From Dipteris shenzhenensis (Eukaryota; Polypodiophyta; Polypodiopsida; Gleicheniales): a DNA stretch of 64,000 nt. This document shows, in pieces, positions 30,441-40,879 of the stretch; the first letter of the stretch is position 1; every line of letters starts with the position of its first letter. The stretch lies in the NCBI GenBank assembly GCA_047967505.1, contig CM106540.1; one strand, given 5' to 3'. Made by a program: the position numbers and the translations under genes. The notes under the pieces were generated by a model. That model searched no databases. It saw only the letters and a list, made by a program, of their open reading frames with translations, and was not told the origin of the DNA.

Positions 30441-30767
30441 TTATGATAGGAGGTGAGATATTGGGTCATTATCAAGCTTCTCTAAGCTTTCAAAGTAGAT
30501 AAATCCATCTTTTTTCTTGATCATTGCATCTATGCTGGCTGGGACCTGACCTTTTATCAGGTGTGCAAGTTGTGTAGAATGATACTGATTTTCAGCCTTG
30601 GCAAAACTCTTAAAAACTTTACCCAAATAATCAGTTGTATCTGATCTTAAAGATCTTAGAAGAGCACAGTCAAAACTCTACTCGTGGTGACTAGATTGCA
30701 CCAAAATAGCCGGTTCTTTGCTTATTTTTGAAGAGATTTGTCCACGTTCTAACAACTTTCTATACTC
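30441..30767 (-). CDS. Unidentified exon-like reading frame with normal protein composition
   Basis: From 30677 to the TAA at 30441-30443 the minus strand encodes SFDCALLRSLRSDTTDYLG, VFKSFAKAENQYHSTQLAHL, IKGQVPASIDAMIKKKDGF and IYFESLEKLDNDPISHLL. In the same frame upstream, 30767-30681 reads EYRKLLERGQISSKISKEP and further residues, separated by TAG at 30678-30680. That TAG could be a decayed codon, or the end of an intron if the exon starts at AGT. Composition is that of a soluble alpha-helical protein, unlike the TE fragments around it. I do not recognise the family. LINE-2 begins 123 bp beyond its upstream end. Confidence 0.45.
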
Positions 30768-30883
30768 CTAGAATCAGATTCCTTAATTTACAAGCATCAT
30801 GGTCCTGTATCTGCACAGTCCCTTTTCCATGGAAGCTCACCTTTGATTGATCCAGCCTTGAAAGAATTAAATCTACATTACTG

Positions 30884-30890
30884 TCAGATT
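30884..30890. repeat. LINE-2 target site duplication, left (TCAGATT)
   Basis: TCAGATT precedes the T-rich (antisense A-tail) end of LINE-2 and recurs at 48293-48299. The sequence AAATCTACATTACTGT before it and TTAGAAAAGATAA after the right copy are contiguous in the second tandem copy at 48586-48620, which confirms the empty-site structure. Confidence 0.85.
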
Positions 30891-31039
30891 ATTTTATTTT
30901 TTTGCAAAGAAAAGAACCTTCTATTAATGCTTGGAAGACTTCATACAAAACAACAGCCCCGAAGGTGCTGAGTATGGAAAAAACCCGGGAAAAGGCTGAA
31001 AGAAAAACTGGCCTGTTCTAGAGAAATCCTGCTCACTAC

Positions 31040-31945
31040 CTAGGGGATCTTTGGTACTGGGGCTAACAGCCAAGTGGGGGGACTATACAACCAGCGAATC
31101 CCTCGAAGAGTGAAAATGTAAAAAACTCTTGCAGGCCAAGCCTTGCAGAATCGAGCACGGAGCTTGGGGTCCCACGCTCCCAGGTGGAGCGGAGGGTGTA
31201 TCCTGCTAGACGGCGACCACGGTAGCCGAGGGTGGAACCGGGTGCTCACCCATCACCAGACTGCAGCAGCAAGCAACCCAAATGTTCCACGCAGTAATAC
31301 TGGCTACTACCTCCCAGGAGCGAGCTATCAGGAGGGACCGCCTCATGGAGCTCTATCCTCTGAATGCTCTAACCCTGTATCCGGTAAGTTGGGGAGATCT
31401 CATCAATTTGGAACGCGTGTCCTCCCTCAGTCAACCAGGCCACCATCCCCCAAGTGTAGTCCCTCTGAAGGCTCTGCATACGGGTCATAATCCTGAGAGC
31501 TCCCATCCAAATCCTCGCTGCGCTACGACAGCTCTAGAGGTAGTGAGGGATCGTCTCCAGAAAACCAGCAGAACAACAATGACACTGCCCCTCCACCCGC
31601 ATCTGCTCCAACCACGAGCCGATGGGCAAGTCTTCGTGGGCGGCCAGCTAGAATAAGTACGAGATCTTCCTCGGCCACAAACTCGACCATAACCATGTCC
31701 AAAACTTGGAACGGACATCCCAGGGCACTCTCTGGGCCACCCAATGCCTTTCCCTCAAAGGGATGTCCATCTGAAGCCTCCTGCCAATCCGTGTGGTGTA
31801 GGAGAAGAAGGACACCTCGTCCACCTACTCGGCAAGGCTATCCCTGGAGGGCCAGAATCACTCTCCCGGATCCCACTGGACCTCCCTCAAGGGCCTACCC
31901 TCCCAAAGCCAGAGGCGCCATCTGGGGTCATCCTGCTCTAAGATA
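31040..31945 (-). pseudogene. LINE-2 ORF2 C-terminal segment with zinc finger
   Basis: The first residues at 31940 continue the upstream segment: REVQWDPGE, then HWVAQRVPWDVRSKFWTW and a finger GQCHCCSAGFLETIPHYL ending in SC (C-x2-C, H-x4-C). GALRIMTRMQSLQRDYTW follows. The same order (LQWDPGEWEW, then the finger with HCLWDCRGMQEAIW) is seen in the plus-strand fragment at 49640-50882. Several TAG stops interrupt it. Confidence 0.8.
31941..31945. repeat. Copia-B target site duplication, left (AGATA)
   Basis: AGATA, repeated at 37130-37134. Confidence 0.95.
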
Positions 31946-32129
31946 TGTAGGAACAAAGTGGAGACAGGTTGTGAATACAAGTGAGCAAGAGTGCACACAC
32001 AAGAAAGCTCCAATAGAAATGTTCAAATGAAACAATACAAGTACTTGGTATATATAGTATCCAAGTACTACTAGTCAACCATAGGGTTGACTTTATGCCT
32101 ACAACACCATATCTTTGTAATCTCTTACA
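31946..32129 (-). repeat. Copia-B 3' LTR (184 bp)
   Basis: Plus-strand TGTAGGAACAAAG to TCTCTTACA. It contains TATATATAG near 32050. Confidence 0.95.
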
Positions 32130-32140
32130 AATCCCCCCTC
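32130..32140 (-). promoter_or_regulatory. Copia-B polypurine tract
   Basis: The minus strand reads GAGGGGGGATT directly next to the 3' LTR. Confidence 0.85.
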
Positions 32141-32271
32141 AAAGATATGGTTGAAAATACCTTGGAAACATCTCAGGTGTACCCTGCAGTACCTAAAGTA
32201 CCATGGTTGCACAAATTCATCCAGATGGATATGCAACCTACGGGAGTACATGAAAACAATGTCATTGTGAA

Positions 32272-32889
32272 TCACTTCACAACCCCCCTTGACATTGTGA
32301 GAATGTCTCTAATCCCCAAGCCATGTCGATGTCGTGAGAAAAGATTTGTTGACAGGGCTTTGATGAAGATATCCGCCACATTGTCCTCAGATGGACAATA
32401 GATGAGATCAATGAAGCCATCAGAAATACAATCCCATACATAATGATAATGATTCTCAATGTGTTTCATGTGAGCATGAAAGACACAATTGTTGGCTATG
32501 GCAATGCAACTCTGGCTATCACAGAAGATAGAGTTTGCTTCGCCATCCTGTGCATGATGCAAGTCATGTAAAAGCTTCCTTAACCACATTAACTCCATAG
32601 TGGCCGAATTTGCAGCTTTGTACTCTGCTTCACTGGAGGGAAGAGAGACTCGCTTTTGCTTCTTACTGAGCCATGAGATACAGGCTGAACCCAATGAGAA
32701 GCAATAGCCAGTAGTGGACCATCTGTCGTCAATGTCCCCTAACCAATCTGAGTCGGTGAAACCACTCAGCTTTAGATCACAATCTGAAGCATAATGCAAG
32801 CCAAGAGAGAGAGTGCCATGGACATATATGAGAACCCTCTTTGCTGCATTCCAATGTGTGATCGTGGAATAATGCATGAATTGGCTCAA
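32272..32889 (-). pseudogene. Copia-B RNase H
   Basis: MSQFMHYSTITHWNAAKRVL, then GFTDSDWLGDIDDRWSTTGY with the first Asp, SLPSSEAEYKAANSATMELM with the Glu, and IFCDSQSCIAIANN with the next Asp. EDNVADIFIKALS and the terminal MSRGVVK follow. This frame is open for 205 residues and keeps all visible catalytic residues; it is broken only with respect to the upstream RT. Confidence 0.92.
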
Positions 32890-33857
32890 AAGCCCTGTGG
32901 CGTAGGCAATATCAGGTCATGTGGAGCATAGATATATCAAATTGCCAACCAACTGCCTGTACAAAGTGCCATCAAACTTTTCAGCAGTATCATGGTTACT
33001 CAGCTTGAATCCCTTTTCCAATGGAGTAGCCACAGGCTTACAGTTCTCCATAGACAGTGCAATAGGCCCAAATTTGTCATGTCAAATTTGTGACATAAAG
33101 CAGACTACACTGCTATAATTTGCTGTTGCAAATCAGTGCTAGTGAGTATGATGTCATCCACATATAGTACCAACATGAACAGTTCTGATTTTTGCTGCAG
33201 AACATACAGATTTGGCTCTGTATGAGTGTTTACGAAGCCCTAGGACAGCAAAAACTGATGTATCTTCTGATACCACACATGAGGTGCTTGCTTCAGCCCA
33301 TATAGATCATTCGTGATCTTGCATACCTTGTGCTCTTTCACCTCAAAATCTTGGGGCTGATGTACATACACCTCCTCTTTAAGATCTCCATTGAGGAAAG
33401 CGGTCTTGACATCCATCTGGTACACTAACCAACTATAAAACGCAGCAAGAGAGATGACAGAACGAATGATGGTCATCTTGGCCACTGGAGCAAATGTCTC
33501 CTCATAATCTATCCCCTCCTCTTGTGCATACCCCTTGGCAACCAAACAGGATTTGTATTTCTCGACTATGCCATCTGAATGGTATTTCACCTTATAAATC
33601 CATTTCGTGCCAACCACATTTTTCCCAATGGGCGCATCAAGCAAGTCCCATGTGGCATTCTTCTCAATGGATTTAATCTCAACTTCCATAGCTTTCTGCC
33701 ATGCCGGAGTATGCTGAGCATCCTTGAAGCTCTGAGGCTCATTTTTAGCTTCCATCACTGAGGTCATCAAAGCAAAATTGACCTTTTTTTTATTTTTATG
33801 AGTGCTGGCCCTGGTTTTCCCCAAAGTAGGCTGATCCTTAGCATCTTGAATGGTCAA
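32890..33857 (-). pseudogene. Copia-B reverse transcriptase
   Basis: WQKAMEVEIKSIEKNATW, VGTKWIYKVKYHSDGIVEKY, YQMDVKTAFLNGDLKEEVYV and YGLKQAPHVWYQKIHQFLLS are RT blocks. After a TAG stop near 33238, MLVLYVDDIILT with the catalytic D-D pair is near 33150-33175. Further stops follow to 32890. Confidence 0.92.
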
Positions 33858-34087
33858 CCTTACCCAACGTGGAATAGATTTCTCTACGTCAACCTGGCCC
33901 TGGTTTTCCCCAAAGTAGTGGCCTCACGACGTTGATAATGCCTCCAAACATGAGGGTGTCTATTCTCATTAATTGGCTGCAAATCTGAAACATTTGAGGG
34001 AGAGCCATCCTCAACATGTGGCAAGCCATCTGAACTATGAGAAGTAGAAGGGGAAGCATCAAGAGACTCCATCTCATCATCCTCAAA

Positions 34088-34892
34088 CTAGATGATGTCC
34101 AAAGGGGTGTCATCGTATGGTGGCAAGTCTGCACTAGCGGGCTGCATGCACTCATTCTCAGCAAAGAGAACATCTCTGTTGATTATTACCTTCCCGGTAG
34201 TGGGATTATAAAGCTTAAATCCCTTGCTTTCAGTGCTATACCCCACGAAAATACATTTGACACTCTTGTCATCAAGCTTTGTCCGATGTGCATCTGGAAC
34301 CAAAGCATATGCCACTGAGCCAAAAACTTTGAAATGACTAACCTTTGGCTTAAAGCCATACAAAGCCTCAAATGGAGTCACATTAACCAAAGCTTTGGTA
34401 GGGCATCTGTTCTGAATATAAGTGGCTGTCACAACTGATTCTCCCCAAAAAGCCTTTGAGACTCTCTTGAATTTCAGCATCCATCTCGTCATTTCCATGA
34501 GAGTACGATTCTTCCTCTCAGGGAGTGGATTGTGCTATGGTGTGTAAGGGCATGTCAAGTGATGTTTAATCCCATGTTGCTTCAAAAATCCCTGGAATGC
34601 ATGTGACATGTACTCTCCCCCTCTATCTGAGTTGAGTGTTCCAATTCTAGAATTGGTTTGGTTCTCAATAGAACACCTCATATTTTTCCTTCATGAGAAA
34701 AAGCCATGTGAACCTGGAGAAGTCATCTATAAAGGCCACAAAGTACCTTGCTCCTCTATGCGTGGGAATAGTCATGGAGCCACATACATCACTGTGCACT
34801 ATCTGCAACACTCTGGTTGCCTTGACCCAATTCTTGCCTTGTTTACTAAATGGCAAGCGATGCAATTTGCCAAGTGCACACCCCTCACACAC
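34088..34892 (-). pseudogene. Copia-B integrase
   Basis: CEGCALGKLHRLPF (zinc), LQIVHSDVCGSM with the first Asp and FVAFIDDFSRFTWLF; then SDRGGEYMSHAFQGFL with the second Asp, PLPERKNRTLMEMTRW with the Glu, and VFGSVAYALVPDAHRTKL. The central part between 34498 and 34665 is in another frame and contains a TAG in TP-H-N-P. All three catalytic acids are present. Confidence 0.9.
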
Positions 34893-34910
34893 TTCATTTG
34901 CTGGTTGCTG

Positions 34911-35312
34911 CTACAACCTCATATCCTTTCTTTGGATCCTTGATCTTGCATTGGTTATCCCGAAATTCGACCAACATATGTTGATCATGGGCATGTTTGA
35001 AACTGAAATCAGATTTTGCCTCAAATCTGGAACATACCAAACATCTCGGATATACTTAACTTTCCCATTATCAAGCTGAATGGGAATGTGCCCAACTCCG
35101 ATGATGTCTTGAGAAGCATCATTGGCACATGTAACCTGTCTGCCATGAACAGGTGTGATGCTCTCAAACCACTCTTGGCGAGGAGTCATGTGCTTAGTAG
35201 CACCACTGTCAATATACCATGTATCACTTGCAACAAGGGAAGCATCCCCTGATTGATTTTCAGCATTCAAATCCCCCCTGGCATCCATCTTGTCATTAAA
35301 TGCAGCAAACAC
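34911..35312 (-). pseudogene. Copia-B protease
   Basis: WYIDSGATKHMTPRQEWF carries the D-S-G active site. VTCANDASQDIIGVGHIPI and RDVWYVPDLRQNLISVSN follow, as in Ty1/copia proteases. Confidence 0.9.
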
Positions 35313-36308
35313 AAAATCTCTATCACCTTGGACAAGATGAGCTTCAGCATGTGCATCTGAAGCACAAGTTTCAGTGGGGGCAACAAAATTACTGCTAGAG
35401 CTGTCCCTTTGCCTCTTCTTTTCATTGGCAATCCTTTTCTGACACTCTGCGATGTAATGCCCTGGCTTCTTGCAATAATTGCATTTGTCCTTTTTTTAAT
35501 TTTTGCTTGAACTACTTGCATTCCCCTCCTTGGGCTGAGTTGTATGGCTGTGTTTTGGCTCAAACTTTTTCTAAAATTTGCCCTTTCCACCCATGGCAAG
35601 GGCTTGCTCTCCCTAATGAGAGGCTTTGGCAAAATTTGAGCATCTCTCCTCTTCCTACAACAAAAGCTCAACTAACTCATTGAACGAGAGTGGGGCTGCC
35701 CTGAGAACAATGGTCAATGAAGTGACAAATGTGCCATATGAGGGCGCTAAGCTATTGAGAGTAATAGAGACGAGCTTCTTGTCTTCTATTTCCTCATCAA
35801 TACTTGCGAGCTGATCATGTAGATCAGTGATCCTGGCAATATGATCCGTGATGGCCTGGCCTTCCTGCATCTCGAGATCCTTGAGTTGATTTGTCAAGGC
35901 AATGGGCCTTGCCTCATTCTTAACATGATACATGTTTGCCAATCTTTCCCATGCTGCCTTTGTATCCTTGCATGACTTGATAGTCGTCATAATGTGCCTC
36001 TTCACATTTGTGGCAATCAAAAACATTGCTTGGGCACTGCGGCGGTCAAACTTCTTCTGCTCCTCCGTCGATGCTATGAGACTAGCAGGAGGGGCTGTAG
36101 CAATCTGTTGTATGCCTATAGTCTGACCCGAAGAAGCTGTGCTAGATGTAGATGAGCCTGCTGGCCTCACCTCATCCCCACTAACAATATCCCACAAGCC
36201 CTTACCAACCAAGATGTTCTTAAGCATGAATGACCACAAGGCATAGTTTGGTCCATCCAACTTGTCACCCTCGGACAAATTGCCAAAACTGTCTGAAAGA
36301 GTCGACAT
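35313..36308 (-). pseudogene. Copia-B gag
   Basis: ATG at 36308 gives MSTLSDSFGNLSEGDKLDG and the copia gag core (NYALWSFMLKNILVGKGLW, MYHVKNEARPIALTNQLKD). The frame meets TAG at 35655-35657 and further TAG stops, then the intact nucleocapsid knuckle CNYCKKPGHYIAEC near 35460-35500. Compared with Copia-A the zinc site is preserved. Confidence 0.9.
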
Positions 36309-36931
36309 GATGCACAATGGGATACCCACAAGCTGAAAATGTACCTGCAAAAAGAACTGCAAGTCCCAAAAGTGCAAATGTGCCTGCAAATTCTAAACTA
36401 TACTAGCTGCAAATGCAAAGTATGACTGGCTACTCTGAAATGTGCCACTGACTGCATAATGCAATCACTGCACTCTACTGCAATCTGAAGTGCAATCCCA
36501 AACTAAAAATGCACAACCCAAATCTGAAATAGCGCACCCACGAGTGCTCAAATGCATCCAACGGAGTTCAAAGGCATCCACAACTGTAGAGTAACTGCAA
36601 ATGCACCCAACAATGTAAATACAAGTCATACAGACTCCCGGCACTGTCGCACAACTATACGGACAGATCCGTCTGGATTGTACGGATAAGAAACATGATT
36701 TTTTTTTTGCGTGAAATGGTGCGGAACAGGCTTGTTTGTATGCAAGCAGCTCAGAAATTTCAAAAAACGTTGAAATCAGACCTCAAAAGGTCAAAAAACA
36801 GCCGTTGGACTGTTGGAGCTGCCTCAAACGAAAGCTAGAGAGCTGAATGTGAGAACCAAGAACGGGCATTGGAGCACCAAGCTTGCGGGAGTCTGGAAGC
36901 AAGCGTGGAAATGGGCTCTAGAGATGGAAGC
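36309..36931 (-). other. Copia-B 5' leader
   Basis: No gene. Loose CTGCAAATG-type repeats at 36360-36600 and a cluster of ACGGA/TCCGT words at 36655-36690 that could fold into alternative hairpins. Confidence 0.6.
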
Positions 36932-36943
36932 GCTCTGATACCA
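36932..36943 (-). promoter_or_regulatory. Copia-B primer-binding site (initiator tRNA-Met)
   Basis: Minus-strand TGGTATCAGAGC, two bases from the 5' LTR. Confidence 0.95.
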
Positions 36944-36945
36944 AA

Positions 36946-37129
36946 TGTAGGAACAAAGTGGAGACAGGTTGTGAACACAACTGAACAAGAGTGCACACAC
37001 AAGAAAGCTCCAATAGAAATGTTCAAATGAAATAATACAAGTACTTGGTATATATAGTACCCAAGTACTACTGGTCAACCATAAGGTTGACTTTATGCCT
37101 ACAACACCATATCTTTGTAATCTCTTACA
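36946..37129 (-). repeat. Copia-B 5' LTR (184 bp)
   Basis: Same length as the left LTR, seven base differences, followed by AGATA. Confidence 0.95.
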
Positions 37130-37134
37130 AGATA
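37130..37134. repeat. Copia-B target site duplication, right (AGATA)
   Basis: Exact match to 31941-31945. Confidence 0.95.
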
Positions 37135-37325
37135 CTGGGAGGGTCAATGTGTCACTCCTTCCCCAAGCGTCCCACCACCCTGATCATCTGCCAATGAATC
37201 CCATCTAGACTCTCATCCATCTCTGGGTCTCTCTCAGTGAGTGCCTGGAGTAGGCCTCCAGGTCCTACACGAAAAAAATCGAGTTGCGTGCTGCCTCATT
37301 GCATCATCATCCTCAAGGAAACACC
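37135..37325 (-). pseudogene. LINE-2 ORF2 segment between Copia-B and Element C
   Basis: About 190 bp of LINE-2 ORF2 downstream of RT, with stops; no motif by itself. Its place is fixed by the two target duplications (AGATA at its left end, ACACC at its right end). Confidence 0.75.
37321..37325. repeat. Element C target site duplication, left (ACACC)
   Basis: ACACC, repeated at 39644-39648. Confidence 0.95.
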
Positions 37326-37593
37326 TGATGGAACAGCATGAAGGATTCAACAAATGGAACAAAAGCGATATCTATTCAAAAGAGGAGAGGGCCTTATAAG
37401 GGCAACTGATACAATGCATGTGCCTCAAAGGAGAGCATCTCCAGATCCACAAATCACTACACTGATCTCTTAATCACACCTAATAGAACCTTCTACCACC
37501 TAACCTGGTCACACTAACCACCATGTGGTGACACACAAACTCACACAAACCTTGTACCCCTTGGTACACCCCATTACATTAATTTGTCCTTCA
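37326..37593 (-). repeat. Element C 3' LTR (268 bp)
   Basis: TGATGGAACAGCATG to TTGTCCTTCA on plus. It has CTCACACAAA (10 bp) that the other LTR lacks, and lacks a 21-bp insertion of the other LTR. Confidence 0.95.
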
Positions 37594-37603
37594 TGCCCCC
37601 CCA
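37594..37603 (-). promoter_or_regulatory. Element C polypurine tract
   Basis: The minus strand has an eight-G run (GTGGGGGGGGCA) adjoining the 3' LTR. Confidence 0.8.
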
Positions 37604-37794
37604 CAAATTGATGACCTCACCCCAGCAGTAGTACATAGGAAGCTTCATGGTTTGTTCACACCTAGTAACAACACTCGTGACTCTAACCTGTGACTCATGC
37701 TGGTTATGGATCTTGGTTTACAACTAGAAGATTGGACAATGACTATGTATGGAAATCCCCATGGGTCCAACAAGGTAAAACCTCAAACAAAGGA

Positions 37795-38553
37795 CTAACA
37801 ATCATTTAAGGGGGACATCCCATGGTAGAGAACCTCTACTTCTTCCACAAGGTTTGCTGAACATTTCTTCTTTGCATAGCACTCTTTCTCAAAATGTCCA
37901 GGTTTTCCACAAAAGTTACACTTCATCTTGTTTTTGTCGGTGGATCCCTTGAAGTTGCTTTTGGCCAAATATGCCCCATGTTCTTTGTAGTCATTCCTCT
38001 GTTTGATTTTTCTTTCCTCTTCCAAGAGGGATGCCTCAATTTCCACCAAACTAATCTATGGTATATTAGTGAGAGTAGTGACAATAGTGCCATATTCCTC
38101 AGTTAGGCTTTTGAGTAAGATAGGAATTACAATGGCATCATCAAGATCAAACTTAATGCTAGGTAACTGAGTCAGTATGCTCTTCATGGAGTTTAAATGT
38201 GAAGAGATGGATTCTCCTCTATCCAATTTTAGATCAAAGAATTTGATGAGCAAGCTAAACTTAGAACACTTCCCCTGTGCTCCAAAGACAAGCTCAAGAT
38301 GACTCCATGTAGCATGAGCAGTCTCACAGCCATCAATGTGGTGGATAAAAGAATCACTCAATCCAAGAGCAATTATGGCTAGTGCCTTTTCATTCTTAGG
38401 GAGCCATAAAGCTTCTCCTTCCCTAGTGGTTGGTTTCTTTTCTTTTCCATTAGCCACATTCCAAATCCCCTTCATAAGAATAAATTTAGTTTTAGTCTGC
38501 CAAGTATGAAAACCCTCTCCCTCAAACTTATCTATCTTGGTTTTGGAGGCCAT
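37795..38553 (-). pseudogene. Element C gag
   Basis: ATG at 38553 gives MASKTKIDKFEGEGFHTWQT. The copia gag core (LWLPKNEKALAIIALGLSDS, FIHHIDGCETAHATWSHLEL, FFDLKLDRGESISSHLNSMK) is followed by TAG at 38056-38058 in an otherwise open frame, then SLLEEERKIKQRNDY and an intact knuckle CNFCGKPGHFEKEC. The frame ends at 37795. At the TAG position Element D has Gln (NLPQPTLEG), so one C-to-T change explains it. Gag would form the particle, with pol supplied by another element. Confidence 0.9.
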
Positions 38554-39350
38554 AGGGAAGGTATTACCAAGACTGGCAGTGTCTAATCCCTTTACAATTC
38601 AAAAAGAACCATCACCATATAGATGCATGTTCAGAAACCATGAATACAAAGCTATCAATACACCAAGTAGAATGTTTATAGTTGAATGAGACTCCACAAG
38701 TCCAATAGCTAAACTCTAGCACTCCAGCATAGTCAGTACTAAAAATTCTTGTAATCAAACTAAGAAGCCCCAAATCTTAGTTGACGTGGTCGACCCTCCA
38801 ATTCACAGAAAATGTGAACTTAGAAATGAGTGAGATTGAAGGCTGAAATTCAAGCTGTAGAGGCAAGCATTGAAGGGGCTTTTACAATGGAATGAAAGCT
38901 CTTTCACTAGAGACGGGCTCCTAGAGAAGAATTGCGCAATGCCGCATCGGAATGTCAGTGAGAATAGCGTCATTTTTGACTGGTTTTTCTGCCTTTTCTC
39001 CTCATATACTGGACCATTATTGCTCAGACTTCATCAGCATGCTCCTTGTAGCATCGCCCAACAGCAGCTAGAGCCATTTTATGAATGGTGTCTCCTACAG
39101 GGAGAATTACATGAATCTTCGACGGTTGGAAAGCGTGTCGGCATGGGCAAAAGACGCGACCATTGTCTAATTCCTCCTAGCCAGGGATTGGCCCCAACAC
39201 AAGGATACTTCAGCTCAGAGGACAGGGAAAATGGCTCAGAGAATGGAGAGAACAAGCTTAAGCAAAGTCTGTGGGAAGAAGTGAAGAAAAGCTCCATTTG
39301 GGGAAGATGATGACATGGCACTCAAAGAGGGCTCAAGGAGGGTGGACGTG
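38554..39350 (-). other. Element C 5' leader
   Basis: No supported gene. On the minus strand near 38615-38640 the leader reads MHLYGDGSF, similar to NLHLYGEGDFF at the same place in Element D. Confidence 0.6.
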
Positions 39351-39362
39351 GCTCTTATACCA
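39351..39362 (-). promoter_or_regulatory. Element C primer-binding site
   Basis: The minus strand reads TGGTATAAGAGC, one mismatch from the iMet complement, two bases from the 5' LTR. Confidence 0.85.
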
Positions 39363-39364
39363 CA

Positions 39365-39643
39365 TGATGGAACAACATGAAGGATTCAACAAATGGAACA
39401 AAAGAGATATCTATTCAAAAGAGGAGAGGCCCTTATAAGGGCAACTGATACAATGCATGTGCCCCAAAGGAGAGCATCTCGAGATCCACAAATCACTCCA
39501 CTGATCTCTCAATCAAGCCCATGAATCTCTCAATCACACCTAATAGAACCTTCTACCACCTAACCTGGTCACACTAACCACCATGTGATGACACACAAAC
39601 CTTGTACCCCTTGGTACACCCCAGTACATCAATTTTTCCTTCA
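39365..39643 (-). repeat. Element C 5' LTR (279 bp)
   Basis: TGATGGAACAACATG to TTTTCCTTCA. It contains an extra CAATCAAGCCCATGAATCTC-type segment next to a CTCTCAATCA repeat. Confidence 0.95.
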
Positions 39644-39648
39644 ACACC
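39644..39648. repeat. Element C target site duplication, right (ACACC)
   Basis: Exact match to 37321-37325. Confidence 0.95.
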
Positions 39649-40223
39649 AGTCCAAGAAAAGTGGCCCAAACATGTGATGTCCATCCATATGTGAAGTCCC
39701 TCCCACTAGAACTCAGGGATGGCTAGGTCTGTCTCTCTCATCGGCCGCTACCCTGCCCCTCGTAAATGCGCTAAGGCGCCAAGCCTCTCCTATGCCCCTT
39801 TGGGTAATCTGCTCCATCTGCCAAAGGAGCCAGCTGGTCCACTGTCCCAATGTGCCCAACCAATGTAAGTCTGCTGCTCGAGCATATGTCCCTCCTGATC
39901 TCTGATCTCTAGGTGCCAAACAAGTGGCTGACACTCGAACTCCTCTCTGCATCTGGGCTAAGCACGAGTGAGGACCCCTGCTAATCTTTGCTAGACCTTA
40001 TGGAGGCTCCTCATCAAGGGGGAACCCTTCCCTATAATGGGGGCCTGTGAGAAGATCCATGTGTGTGAATGCTGCCACTGCCCCCCAGTGTGTGGGGTGT
40101 TCCTGAGAAGCCTTCGCTGTAAGAGGAGCTTCCAAGGCTTTGCACCTGGGGTGAGGCCGTGAACAACCAACTTGCCCAAGAGGGCTTTGCTCTACATCTC
40201 CGGATCAATGATACCCAAGCCTC
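39649..40223 (-). pseudogene. LINE-2 ORF2 segment between Elements C and D
   Basis: The frame starts at the D junction with GLGIIDPE, a post-RT LINE block, and continues SKALLGKLVVHGLTPGAKPW, KLLLQRRLL and HTWIFSQAPIIGKGSPL. It joins directly to the sequence at 43046 across Element D (AWQTV, stop, GGLGIIDPE). Confidence 0.85.
40219..40223. repeat. Element D target site duplication, left (GCCTC)
   Basis: GCCTC, repeated exactly at 43041-43045. Confidence 0.93.
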
Positions 40224-40570
40224 TGAAGAAGTGAGTGGGATAAAAGAGATGCATGATGACACAAAGAGAGAGCTCAAGTGAGGAAAAGTCAAAGTGTATT
40301 AAAATGAAGGAAGATCCTCCATTATATAGAGTGAGAGGAAGGTGTAGGAACCTCCCCTACATCAGTGGCAATCAGCCCCTACATCAATGGAATTGGCTAA
40401 ATCAAAGGAACCTCCCATGTGGGGGCCTTTGTGCTTACATCATCACTTATGTCATAGTCTAGACACCTCATAGCACTAGGTGTGCTTCTATTACACACAC
40501 ACACACATGTGACTCCCCTAGATGCACACATGCACCTTAGAGCAAGCCCTTGATCACATTTATCCCAACA
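40224..40570 (-). repeat. Element D 3' LTR (347 bp)
   Basis: TGAAGAAGTGAGTGGG to TTTATCCCAACA on plus, with a CA microsatellite at about 40493-40507. Confidence 0.95.
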
Positions 40571-40582
40571 TACCCCCCCTCA
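40571..40582 (-). promoter_or_regulatory. Element D polypurine tract
   Basis: The minus strand reads TTGAGGGGGGGTA next to the 3' LTR. Confidence 0.85.
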
Positions 40583-40879
40583 AGGGTTTGCCTCTTGCTA
40601 TGTCAAGGATACATCTAGTCACATAGTTTCTCATGCCATCTCATGGTGGTCAAGGATAAATCTATGGCTAGGATCTCATGCTAGCAAAGGTTCCCAAGGG
40701 TCAAGGTTTACAAAAATGGGATAGACCAAACACACATATCACATGGCCTACATCATATGGTGACCAGAGGTGATTTACAAAAGACAAAACACATAACATT
40801 CTTTTTGAAGTACTACTCTAGACAGAGAACCTCAAAATTTGACTAAGTGATGATAAACAAAATTTCAAAGAGTAAGTGC

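Larger units (their letters stand above)
31946..37129 (-). mobile_element. Copia-B: complete-ended Ty1/copia retrotransposon (5184 bp), decayed coding
   Basis: Two 184-bp LTRs, exact AGATA duplication, PPT and exact iMet PBS. The gene order is gag, protease, integrase, RT, RNase H. By eye the LTRs differ at about 7 of 184 positions (about 96% identity). It is related to Copia-A (the gag starts share SEGDKLDG/REDDKLDG and the leaders share TCCGT/ACGGA words) but is a different family, with a shorter LTR. It is inserted in LINE-2. Confidence 0.95.
37326..39643 (-). mobile_element. Element C: gag-only LTR retrotransposon (2318 bp)
   Basis: LTRs at 37326-37593 (268 bp) and 39365-39643 (279 bp), exact ACACC duplication, PPT, and a PBS one base off the iMet site. 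The only coding content is a copia-type gag (37795-38553). No protease, integrase, RT or RNase H is present on either strand. It is therefore non-autonomous and matches the description of terminal-repeat retrotransposons with a GAG domain (TR-GAG). It is inserted in LINE-2. Confidence 0.93.
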
